NCBI GenBank assembly: GCA_013698385.1
Contig: JACCVB010000312.1
Coordinates: forward strand, 1-7,804
From: Chloroflexota bacterium
GTDB taxonomy: Bacteria; Chloroflexota; Limnocylindria; Limnocylindrales; CSP1-4
Length of the DNA stretch: 7,804 bases
Direction of reading: 5' to 3'
The position numbers and the translations under genes are program-made. Below the pieces are notes generated by a model that had not been told where the DNA came from, made no database searches, and saw only the letters and a program-made list of their open reading frames with translations. Position 1 is the stretch's first letter. The number at the start of each line of letters is the position of its first letter. This document shows positions 1 through 6,172 of this stretch, one piece after another.

Positions 1-536
1 GTGGAGCCGGTCGGGCTGGCCACGACGAGGCCGTCCGCGATGAAGGTCGCCAGGTGCGTGCCGTCGATCGAGACGTCGAGTCGGCAGACCCGGGCAAGGG
101 CGCCCCGGGCGATGACGATGTCGTTGAGGGCCAGATGTCGCTCGGACGTGTCGGTCCCTTCGCCGCGCTGGATCCGTCCCTCCAGGATCATCCGTTCATC
201 GATGGTGAACTCGCCGGCCACGATCCGTTCGAGGACCGGCTCGAGTTCGCCCGCCTCGGCCTTGCTCAGGAAGCCGACCTTGCCGAGGTTGATCCCGAGG
301 ATCGGGACGTCCACCTCGGCGACCGCCCGGGCGGCGCGCAGGAACGTGCCGTCACCACCGAGCACCACCAGTGCATCCGTGCCGGGCAGCTCGCCCAGGA
401 GGGTGTCGAGATCGCTCGACTGGGTCTGCCAGTGACCGATGCCGCGGATCCGGCACCAGCCGGCGGCGCGGGCGCTCAGCTCCAGGGCAGCCTCATTCGT
501 CGGGTTGTAGGCGAAGCCGATCCGACGCACGTTCAT
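1..536 (-). CDS. nadK: NAD kinase (ATP-NAD kinase), N-terminal part, cut by window edge
   Basis: Phosphorylates NAD to NADP in the cytoplasm and so supplies the NADPH pool. The visible 178 residues read on the minus strand and run off the left edge. Seen: the GGDGT motif at residues 60-64, whose Asp is the family's catalytic/ATP-site residue; LGINLGKVGFL at about 80-90; the Asn-Asp pair of the NAD-binding loop at about 138-139 (LNDIVIARG); and DGLVVASPTGST at about 168-179, the conserved NAD-site segment. Family proteins are about 270-300 residues, so roughly the last third is missing. The ATG overlaps the tlyA stop as ATGA and has no clear ribosome binding site, which suggests translational coupling to tlyA. 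NadK next to tlyA is common bacterial synteny, often followed by recN, which would lie beyond the left edge (inference). Identity is certain from the motifs. Confidence 0.97.
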   Translation of the reverse strand, partial: MNVRRIGFAYNPTNEAALELSARAAGWCRIRGIGHWQTQSSDLDTLLGELPGTDALVVLGGDGTFLRAARAVAEVDVPILGINLGKVGFLSKAEAGELEPVLERIVAGEFTIDERMILEGRIQRGEGTDTSERHLALNDIVIARGALARVCRLDVSIDGTHLATFIADGLVVASPTGS

Positions 537-1363
537 GGAGCGGGTGCCATTGTCGCGTCGATCGCTTCGGCGATCCGGTCGCCGATCTCCGCGCAGCTCG
601 GACCCGCGGCCAGGTGGACCAGGAATTCCCGATTACCCTCAGGTCCGAGGAGCGGCGAGGCGATCACCGCGCGCGTGCCGAGGTACAGGGCCGAGGCGCT
701 GGCGACGATCCGCTCGAGGACGTCGCGGTGGATCGTCGGGTCGCGGACGACCCCGTGGTCGGTCCGCCCGCGACCGGCTTCGAACTGGGGCTTGACCAGG
801 GCGACGATCGCGGCCCGCGGGGCGAGGGTGGACTGGATCGGACCGAGGACCTTGCCGAGCGAGATGAACGAGACGTCGACGGTCGCGATGTCGATCGGTT
901 CGGGGAGCGCACCCTGCGTGAGGGTTCGGGCGTTCGTGCGTTCCATCGAGACGACCCGCTCGTCCTGGCGAAGCCGCTCAGCCAGCTGCCCGCGACCGAC
1001 GTCGAGGGCGTAGACGCGTCGGGCACCGCGCTGGAGCAGCACATCCGTGAACCCGCCGGTGGACGCGCCGACATCGAGGCCGATGCGTCCGTCGACATCG
1101 ATCTCGAACGCCTCGAGCGCCGCCGCGAGCTTGTGGCCGCCTCGGCTGACGTAGGGCTCCGGTGATTCCACCTGGGTCGTGGCATCGGGGGCGATGAGGT
1201 CGCCCGGCTTCAGGTCGCGTCGGGCCGCGTCGCCCTCACCGACACGCACCTTACCCGCCAGCACCAGCGCCTGCGCGCGAGTCCGCGACTCGGCCAGGCC
1301 GCGATCGACGAGCAGCTGATCGAGCCGGATGCGCCCGGGCCTGGTACGGATGTCGGCGCTCAC
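533..1363 (-). CDS. tlyA: TlyA family rRNA (cytidine-2'-O)-methyltransferase
   Basis: SAM-dependent 2'-O-methyltransferase of rRNA. Characterised members modify 23S C1920, and longer type II members also 16S C1409; these marks support capreomycin/viomycin binding. The 276 residues match the usual length (about 268 in Mycobacterium tuberculosis). Seen: an S4 RNA-binding domain at about 10-70 (RLDQLLVDRGLAESRTRAQA), then YVSRGGHKL at 71-79, SAM motif I DVGASTGGFTDVLL at 97-110, YALDVGRGQL at 118-127, VDVSFISL at 162-169, VKPQFE at 190-195, and PEGN near 241. Lys78, Asp163, Lys191 and Glu242 or Glu246 are candidates for the family's K-D-K-E set. An open frame continues upstream to 1747, but that extension is Arg/Ser-rich and overlaps dxs. 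GTG at 1363 was chosen because it directly precedes the S4 domain. Its ribosome binding site is weak and sits inside a small inverted repeat. The C-terminal extension resembles type II TlyA, but substrate range cannot be read from sequence alone. Confidence 0.95.
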   Translation of the reverse strand: MSADIRTRPGRIRLDQLLVDRGLAESRTRAQALVLAGKVRVGEGDAARRDLKPGDLIAPDATTQVESPEPYVSRGGHKLAAALEAFEIDVDGRIGLDVGASTGGFTDVLLQRGARRVYALDVGRGQLAERLRQDERVVSMERTNARTLTQGALPEPIDIATVDVSFISLGKVLGPIQSTLAPRAAIVALVKPQFEAGRGRTDHGVVRDPTIHRDVLERIVASASALYLGTRAVIASPLLGPEGNREFLVHLAAGPSCAEIGDRIAEAIDATMAPAP

Positions 1364-1431
1364 GTGCCTATCGTGGCACAGCCCGCTGCACCGGGGCTCA
1401 TCTGACGTTACGCAGCGCTGACCGCCAGCGC
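1364..1431 (-). other. Three tandem short stem-loops in the dxs-tlyA gap
   Basis: The 100-base gap between the dxs stop and the tlyA GTG contains three successive inverted repeats. These are GCGCTG-5 nt-CAGCGC at 1415-1431, AGCCC-9 nt-GGGCT at 1380-1398, and GTGCC-6 nt-GGCAC at 1364-1379. The last ends exactly at the tlyA start codon and holds the only AGG that could serve as a ribosome binding site. None is followed by a T-run on the minus strand, so they do not look like classical intrinsic terminators. They could stabilise the mRNA, pause polymerase or limit tlyA translation. Short GC-rich stems are also expected by chance in such DNA, so function is uncertain. No gene was seen in the gap. 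Confidence 0.35.
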
Positions 1432-1463
1432 ATGGCGACAGCCGGCAGCCCGCAGTCCGCCGG

Positions 1464-3485
1464 TCAGCCGGCGGCGACCTGCGAGCGGTCGGGAGTCGCC
1501 TCCATCGTGGCCAGTGTGTCGCGCACCTGCGCGGCGAGGCCGGGTCCGTCCAGACGGAGGGCCCGCCGCAGATCGGACACGGACCCGTGATCGACGAATC
1601 GATCCCCCGAGATCCCCACGATCCGTACCGCGACGTCGCGGTACGTCGGATCGGTGAGGCGTGCCTCCTCGAACATCTCCAGCACGCCGCTCCCGAAGCC
1701 ACCCGTGACGACGCTCTCCTCGAACGTGACGACCAGCCGCTTGCCACGCGCCGCGTCCAGGATGAGCTGCCGGTCCAGGGGCTTCGCGAAGCGCGCGTCG
1801 ATCACGCCCACGGACCAGCCTTCCACTTCGAGCGCGGCCGCCGCTTCACTGACCCGGGCCACGATCGGCCCGAACCCGACGAACAACACGTCTCGTCCGT
1901 CGCGCAGGGTCTCCGCCTGGCCGATCGGCAGGATCGACGGCTCCACCGGCGCCAGCCCGAACCCGGCATCGCGTGGGTAGTGCAGCGCGAACGGATGGTC
2001 CTGGGCGAGCGCGGTCCGAAGCAGCGACCGGAGCTGCTGCTCATCCCGCGGCGACGCGATGATCAGGTTGGGCAACTGACGCTGTGCCGGCAGCGTGAAC
2101 ATGCCCTGGTGGCTGGTGCCGTCCTCGCCCACGAGACCGGACCGATCCACCGCGATGAGCACCGGCTGATCGTTCTGGCAGACGTCGTGGACGGTCTGGT
2201 CGAACGCCCGCTGGAGGAAGGTCGAGTAGAGCGCGACGACCGGTCGCATGCCACCCATCGCGAGGCCCGTGGCCAGGGTCATCGCATGCTGTTCCGCGAT
2301 GCCCACGTCGAAGACTCGGCCCGGGAACGCCTCCTCGAATTTGGCCATGCCTGTTCCCGTCGGCATGCCGGCCGTGATCCCGACGATCCGCCGATCTGTC
2401 CGCGCGATCTCGATGAGCTCCGCCGCGAAGACGGCCGTGTAGTTCGGCGGTTTATCGACGACGGCCCTCGAGGCAACCGGGGCGGCGGCATCGTCCGCCA
2501 TCGATTCGCTGGGCATGCCGACGGCCGGACCGGTCGACTTGCGGCCGTCGTACGAGGCCTTGCTGGGCGCCAGACGGATCGGCGGCAGGGCGGCCCCGTG
2601 GAAGCCGACCTGATCGTCGATCGCGGGCTTGAACCCGCGGCCCTTCTGGGTTCGGACGTGGACGATCGTCGGGCCGGGCAGCGCCAGGGCTCGTCCAAGG
2701 GTCGTGACCAGGGCCCGCAGGTCGTGTCCGGGCACGACGCCGATGTAGGTGATCCCGAGATCCTCGAACAGCTGGCCCGGCTGGGCGAAGCGCACGACCG
2801 AGGCGCGCAGGCGCTTCGACAGCTCGAGGACATGCGGGCCGAGCACCGGGATGCGCTCCACCAAACTGTCGTACGCGCTCTTGCTCTGGCGCCACGTCTC
2901 CGACAACTTGATCCGCGACAGGTATTTGCTGAACGCGCCGACCGTCGGGCTGATCGACATCTCGTTGTCGTTGACCACGATCAGCATCTGGGTCTGGCGC
3001 TGCCCGATGTCGTTGAGCGCTTCGAGCGAGAGCCCGCTCATCAGCGCGGCGTCCCCGACCACGACGGCGATACGCTCCAACCCATGACGCAGGTCGCGCG
3101 CTTCAGCGAGGCCCTCGGCGATCGACAGCCCGGTCCCGGCATGCCCCCCGTCGAACACGTCGTGCGGCGACTCCGACCGACGCGGGAACCCCCCGACCCC
3201 ATCGAGGGAGCGAAGGGTGTCGAAGCGGGCCAACCGACCGGTCAGAAGCTTGTGCGGATAGGCCTGGTGGCCGGTGTCCCACACGATGTGGTCGCGTGGT
3301 GACTCCAGCAGGCGATGGAGGGCGATCGTCAGCTCGACCACGCCCAGGGACGAACCGAGATGACCCCCGGTGACCGCGACCGTCCGAATGATGACCTCGC
3401 GGATCTCCCCGGCAAGCTTGGCGAGGTGGGCTTCGTCCATGCCGCGCAGGTCGGCTGGGCCCTGGAGATCGGACAGGATGGACAC
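1464..3485 (-). CDS. dxs: 1-deoxy-D-xylulose-5-phosphate synthase
   Basis: Thiamine-diphosphate enzyme that condenses pyruvate and glyceraldehyde-3-phosphate, the first step of the MEP isoprenoid pathway. 673 residues (E. coli about 620). Seen: GHLGSSLGVVEL at 41-52, DTGHQAYPHKLLTGR at 70-84, NDNEMSISPTVGAFSKYL at 172-189, GFHG at 294-297, GTGMAKFEEAFPGR at 377-390, DVGIAEQHA at 393-401 with catalytic Glu398, Tyr420, DRSG with Arg448, EDGTSHQG with Asp455 and His459, and YPR with Arg505. These match the known cofactor and substrate positions. Oddities: the thiamine motif reads GDA instead of GDG at 144-146; the usual FDLSYLR reads FTLPAQR at 463-468 and beyond; and the linker after the first domain (about 300-348) looks some 25 residues longer than in E. 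coli. The frame is open up to 3758, but GTG at 3485 has AGGAG ten bases upstream and begins the family homology. All substrate residues are present, so it is probably active. Confidence 0.96.
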   Translation of the reverse strand: MSILSDLQGPADLRGMDEAHLAKLAGEIREVIIRTVAVTGGHLGSSLGVVELTIALHRLLESPRDHIVWDTGHQAYPHKLLTGRLARFDTLRSLDGVGGFPRRSESPHDVFDGGHAGTGLSIAEGLAEARDLRHGLERIAVVVGDAALMSGLSLEALNDIGQRQTQMLIVVNDNEMSISPTVGAFSKYLSRIKLSETWRQSKSAYDSLVERIPVLGPHVLELSKRLRASVVRFAQPGQLFEDLGITYIGVVPGHDLRALVTTLGRALALPGPTIVHVRTQKGRGFKPAIDDQVGFHGAALPPIRLAPSKASYDGRKSTGPAVGMPSESMADDAAAPVASRAVVDKPPNYTAVFAAELIEIARTDRRIVGITAGMPTGTGMAKFEEAFPGRVFDVGIAEQHAMTLATGLAMGGMRPVVALYSTFLQRAFDQTVHDVCQNDQPVLIAVDRSGLVGEDGTSHQGMFTLPAQRQLPNLIIASPRDEQQLRSLLRTALAQDHPFALHYPRDAGFGLAPVEPSILPIGQAETLRDGRDVLFVGFGPIVARVSEAAAALEVEGWSVGVIDARFAKPLDRQLILDAARGKRLVVTFEESVVTGGFGSGVLEMFEEARLTDPTYRDVAVRIVGISGDRFVDHGSVSDLRRALRLDGPGLAAQVRDTLATMEATPDRSQVAAG

Positions 3486-3495
3486 GACGGTGAGG

Positions 3496-3500
3496 CTCCT
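3496..3500 (-). promoter_or_regulatory. Ribosome binding site of dxs
   Basis: AGGAG on the minus strand lies ten bases before the GTG at 3485. It decides the dxs start against the long open frame upstream. The core and spacing (CCAGGAGCC, ten bases from AGGAG to the start) are almost the same as before efp, so this looks like the organism's normal signal. Confidence 0.7.
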
Positions 3501-3550
3501 GGAGTGCCCGGCTGGCGGCGCCGGGACGTGGCTGGCGAACGTTCCGTGGT

Positions 3551-3569
3551 GGGTACGTCGCACGTATCC
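3551..3569. promoter_or_regulatory. Operator-like dyad in the xseB-dxs gap, with a weak promoter candidate
   Basis: The 151 bases between xseB and dxs hold no supported gene. They do contain TACGT-CGC-ACGTA at 3554-3566. The symmetry extends to 3551-3569 with one mismatch (GGg...tCC), giving a 19-base dyad about 65-85 bases before the dxs start. On the minus strand a TTTACA (3595-3590) lies upstream and could be a -35 box, but the -10 position (about 3572-3564, GATGGATAC) is poor. It could be an operator for a separate dxs promoter or chance symmetry. Confidence 0.25.
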
Positions 3570-3636
3570 ATCGGGATGGGCCGCGCCAGTGTAAATCTGT
3601 TCCTCGGAGGTCGCCTGTTTGCCCGGTGGGCTCGGG

Positions 3637-3966
3637 TCAGCGGCTCTCGGAGGCTGCCTGGTCCGGGGGTCCGTCGGCGACCCTCTCGGACTGGACGGGA
3701 CGGGTCTCGAGCGCGCCGCCGGCTCGCGCCACGAGCTGCTCCACGCGCAGCTCGGCATCGCGGATCAGGCGTTCGCAGCGAGCTTGCAGCGCGACGCCGC
3801 GCTCGTAGAGCGCGATGGCGGCTTCCAGCGGTTGGCCGCCGGCCTCCAGCTCCGCCACGGTCCGCTGGAGTTCGACCAGGGCGTCGTCGAAGGCGAGCCC
3901 CTCGATCGCCGGATCGATCGTCAGTTTGCTCGTGGTCAGGCCCGTCGTCGGTTCAGTCGTCGCCAC
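3637..3966 (-). CDS. xseB: Exodeoxyribonuclease VII small subunit
   Basis: Small subunit that binds several to one along XseA to form exonuclease VII, a single-strand-specific nuclease that degrades DNA from both ends. The 109 residues are longer than the usual 70-85. The family core lies at about 26-80: FDDALVELQRTVAELEAGG, PLEAAIALYERGVALQARCE and AELRVEQL, predicted as a helical hairpin with heptad-like Leu/Val spacing. About 25 residues before and 29 after the core are Thr-rich or Pro/Ser-rich and probably disordered. GTG at 3966 was chosen because AAGAGGAG lies just upstream. ATG at 3981 is the alternative, but it has no properly spaced ribosome binding site. The start lies inside the small membrane-protein gene, overlapping it by 14 bases, so the two are probably translationally coupled. 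Confidence 0.92.
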   Translation of the reverse strand: MATTEPTTGLTTSKLTIDPAIEGLAFDDALVELQRTVAELEAGGQPLEAAIALYERGVALQARCERLIRDAELRVEQLVARAGGALETRPVQSERVADGPPDQAASESR

Positions 3967-4102
3967 CGGGCTCCTCTTCATCCTCGCGTTCGGCCAGGCG
4001 TCCCAGGCGGGGCGCGACGAGCATACCAAGCAGGATGCCGGCCACCGCGATGATCAGGACCACGCCCAAGAAGATCAGGACCTCGCCGGCCTGACCGGTC
4101 AT
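3953..4102 (-). CDS. Unrecognised 49-residue single-helix membrane protein between xseA and xseB
   Basis: I do not recognise this as a named family. The frame starts with an ATG that overlaps the xseA stop as ATGA and ends with TGA 14 bases inside xseB. The product begins MTGQAGEVLI. A very hydrophobic stretch from about residue 8 to 30 (Ile/Leu/Val/Gly/Ala) is long enough for one membrane helix. It is followed by PRLGRLAERE with basic residues, then a strongly acidic tail (DEEEP...DD). By the positive-inside rule the tail should be cytoplasmic. The ribosome binding site of xseB (AAGAGGAG) lies within the codons of the acidic tail. There is no Shine-Dalgarno of its own, so translation is probably coupled to xseA. 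It fills the gap exactly, with overlaps at both ends, which supports a real gene. A chance frame is possible because 49 codons is short. Confidence 0.7.
   Translation of the reverse strand: MTGQAGEVLIFLGVVLIIAVAGILLGMLVAPRLGRLAEREDEEEPGGDD
3971..3978 (-). promoter_or_regulatory. Ribosome binding site of xseB
   Basis: AAGAGGAG on the minus strand lies four bases (from AGGAG) or six bases (from GAGG) before the GTG at 3966. It selects this GTG rather than the ATG at 3981, which itself overlaps the site. It lies inside the coding region of the small membrane protein. Confidence 0.6.
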
Positions 4103-5586
4103 CGATCGCCGGCCGTCGCCGGCAATTCGCCCCCGCCCACGCGCAGGCGAAGGGCCGTGCCAGGCGGTGCCTCGGCGGGTTCGCGCACGATCGAGTCGTC
4201 AGCGACGCGCCGAACGATGGCATAGCCGCGGTCCAGCGTCGCCTGCGGGCCGAGCACCACGAGCGCGGCCGACGCCGACTCGAGACCGGCCCGGGCGCGA
4301 GCGAGCCGGGCGATCACCACCTGGTCCAGACCCTCGGCTCGACCCAGGCGCCCCCGATCCCGGGCGAGTCGGGCCGGCAGGATCGGCTCGAGGCGCTGCG
4401 CAGCGCGGACGAGGCTTCGTTCTTCCGTCGCCAGGCGATCGTGCATGGACCGGGTGGCGCGTTCCACCAGCAGGCCCGTCCGTTCGAAGGCCACGGCCAG
4501 CTGGGCCGCCGGATGCAGGCGCTCGAGGGCGCGTCGTTCGGCCGCCAAGCCCCTGGCCGCCGACGTGACGTGCCGGGCGATCGCGCCGTCGAGTCGGCGG
4601 CGCAGGGTCCGCAGGTCCGCTGCGAGTTCCAGGCGATCCGGGACGACGAGTTCGGCTGCGGCCGATGGCGTCGGCGCGCGCACATCGGCCGCGAGGTCGG
4701 TCAGCGTAACGTCCACCTCGTGACCCACCCCGGAGACGACCGGAACCCCATGCGCGATGACGGCTCGAACGACCCGTTCGTCGTTGAAGGCCCACAGGTC
4801 TTCGAGCGAACCACCACCTCGGGCGACGATCGTGACCTCGGGGGCTTCGTCCGGCCGTTCCTGGGTCGCGCACGTCTCGATCCAGCGTTCGATGGCATGA
4901 AGCGCCTTGACGAGGCTCGCCGGCGCATCCTCGCCCTGGACCCTGGCCGCCACGAGCACGACGCGAGCCAGCGGCCATCTTCGGGCCAGGACGTGGCAGA
5001 TGTCGCGCCACACGGCCCCCGACGGGCTGGTCACGACGGCGATCGTCCGCGGACGCGGCGGCAGCGGACGCTTGCGCGCCAGGGCGAACAGGCCTTCGGC
5101 CGCGAGTCTCGCCTTGAGGGCTTCCAGCCGAATGGCGAGGTCGCCCTGCCCCGACGGCTGGATGGCATCGACGTAGAGCTGGAGCGCACCACTGGGTTCG
5201 TACAGGTCGATTCGGCCGTGGGCCACGACGCGCAGGCCGCCCTGGGCCTCGAACACGGAGCGCAGTCGGTCGTCCTTGAACCAGACACACTGGAGCTGGT
5301 TGCGGGCGTCCTTCAGGGCGAAGTAGGCGTGACCCGCGGTCGAGATCGTGACGCGACCGATCTCGCCCTCCACCCACAGGTCCAGCAGTGTCGGGTCGTC
5401 ACGGATGGCGCCCCGGACGGCACGGGTGACCTCGCTGACACCCAGGATCCGGATGCCGACCGTGCCAGGGGCCGGGGTGTTCGGCCGAGCCGGCCGCGGG
5501 GCGGCGTGCGGGTCGTCCGGCATCGAGTCCCAACCGGGAAGTGCCCACTCCGGTGGCTCGGGCGCCCGGCGGCCGCGGTCATCCAT
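4099..5586 (-). CDS. xseA: Exodeoxyribonuclease VII large subunit
   Basis: Catalytic subunit of exonuclease VII, which cuts single-stranded DNA to oligonucleotides in mismatch repair and damage processing. 495 residues from this start; the family is about 400-460. Seen: an N-terminal OB fold at about 45-145 (LGVSEVTRAV, LWVEGEIGRV, GHAYFALKD, GRIDLYEPSGALQLYV); then the catalytic domain with TIAVVTSPSGAVWRDICHVL at 181-200 (Asp195), ARGGGSLEDLWAFNDERV at 255-272 (Arg256), SGVGHEVDVTLTDLAADVRA at 285-304 (His289, Asp292) and PTPSAAAE. These match the four residues reported essential in E. coli. A long Arg/Ala-rich helical region at about 320-440 and the C-terminal LDRGYAIVR follow. ATG at 5586 lies ten bases after the efp stop and gives a Pro-rich, probably disordered 43-residue leader. 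ATG at 5523 would shorten this to about 22. The frame open to 5736 overlaps efp and was rejected. Confidence 0.95.
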   Translation of the reverse strand: MDDRGRRAPEPPEWALPGWDSMPDDPHAAPRPARPNTPAPGTVGIRILGVSEVTRAVRGAIRDDPTLLDLWVEGEIGRVTISTAGHAYFALKDARNQLQCVWFKDDRLRSVFEAQGGLRVVAHGRIDLYEPSGALQLYVDAIQPSGQGDLAIRLEALKARLAAEGLFALARKRPLPPRPRTIAVVTSPSGAVWRDICHVLARRWPLARVVLVAARVQGEDAPASLVKALHAIERWIETCATQERPDEAPEVTIVARGGGSLEDLWAFNDERVVRAVIAHGVPVVSGVGHEVDVTLTDLAADVRAPTPSAAAELVVPDRLELAADLRTLRRRLDGAIARHVTSAARGLAAERRALERLHPAAQLAVAFERTGLLVERATRSMHDRLATEERSLVRAAQRLEPILPARLARDRGRLGRAEGLDQVVIARLARARAGLESASAALVVLGPQATLDRGYAIVRRVADDSIVREPAEAPPGTALRLRVGGGELPATAGDR

Positions 5587-5596
5587 GCAGACCCGC

Positions 5597-6154
5597 TCAG
5601 ACTCGGGTCTGGTACTCGCCGGTTCGGGTGTCGATCCGGATGGTGTCACCGGTCTCGACGAAGATCGGGACCTGGACGACGAGTCCTGTCTCGGTCGTGG
5701 CAGGTTTGCGCGCACCCGACTGCGTGTCACCGGCAAAGCCCGGCTCCGTGTCGGTCACGGCGAGGTCCACGGTCACCGGCAGCTCCACCCCGATGGTTTC
5801 GCCCTGGTAGCTCGTCCGGTCCAGGGTCATGCCGTCCTTGAGGTACCGCGCGGTGTCGCCCAGTTCGGCTTCGGTCATGTGGAACTGGTCGTAGGTGTCC
5901 GTGTCCATGAAGTGGTGGTCGCCGCCGTCGCGGTAGAGGAACTGGACCGGGCGCTTCTCCATCGATGCGCGCGGCCACTTCGTGCCGGCCTGGAACGAGC
6001 GCTCCACGGTCTGGCCACGCTTGATGTTGCGCAGGGTGATCCGGACCTGGGCGGAACCACGACCCATCTTGATGTGGTGGTAATCGAGGATCTGCCAGAG
6101 CTCGCCGTCCAGTTCGATGGCGACGCCCTTCTTGAGTTCGCCGGTGCTGATCAT
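5597..6154 (-). CDS. efp: Translation elongation factor P
   Basis: Binds the ribosome between P and E sites and relieves stalling at consecutive prolines. 185 residues, full length for the family. Domain I (KOW-like) spans about 1-64, with the loop HIKMGRGSAQVR at 27-38; OB domains II and III follow. The family signature is complete at 150-170 (KPATTETG, then VVQVPIFVETG). The loop tip that carries the modified Lys34 in E. coli is Arg32 here. Arg at this place is rhamnosylated by EarP in Pseudomonas and Neisseria, and is thought to stay unmodified in Thermus. No earP, epmA or ymfI-like modifier lies in the window. The ATG has AGGAG ten bases upstream. It is the first gene of the leftward cluster, with its own promoter candidate, and lies ten bases before xseA. 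Confidence 0.97.
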   Translation of the reverse strand: MISTGELKKGVAIELDGELWQILDYHHIKMGRGSAQVRITLRNIKRGQTVERSFQAGTKWPRASMEKRPVQFLYRDGGDHHFMDTDTYDQFHMTEAELGDTARYLKDGMTLDRTSYQGETIGVELPVTVDLAVTDTEPGFAGDTQSGARKPATTETGLVVQVPIFVETGDTIRIDTRTGEYQTRV

Positions 6155-6164
6155 GTCAGGTGGG

Positions 6165-6169
6165 CTCCT
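6165..6169 (-). promoter_or_regulatory. Ribosome binding site of efp
   Basis: AGGAG on the minus strand lies ten bases before the efp ATG, with the same CCAGGAGCC context and spacing as at dxs. It fixes the efp start. Confidence 0.75.
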
Positions 6170-6172
6170 GGG

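Noticed and set aside
54..1165. Plus-strand frames opposite nadK and tlyA
   Set aside because: No motifs were found, and both are antisense to genes with full catalytic signatures.
1364..1463. Intrinsic terminator between dxs and tlyA
   Set aside because: Stem-loops exist, but none is followed by a T-rich tract on the minus strand.
1364..1747. 128-codon N-terminal extension of tlyA
   Set aside because: It overlaps the end of dxs and is Arg/Ser-rich without homology. The S4 domain begins right after GTG 1363.
1587..3302. 571-codon open frame on the plus strand opposite dxs
   Set aside because: Its product is Arg/Asp/Gly-rich without recognisable motifs and lies antisense to a gene with complete DXS motifs. 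Long antisense frames are normal in high-GC DNA.
3329..3571. 80-codon minus-strand frame beginning in the xseB-dxs gap
   Set aside because: Most of it overlaps dxs in another frame and the product is Arg/Ser/Pro-rich. It is not ispA or any recognised protein.
3486..3758. 91-codon N-terminal extension of dxs
   Set aside because: It overlaps xseB, is unlike any DXS leader and lacks a ribosome binding site, whereas GTG 3485 has AGGAG at ten bases.
4441..5841. 466-codon plus-strand frame opposite xseA and efp
   Set aside because: It shows no family motifs and spans two clearly real minus-strand genes, so it is a composition artefact.
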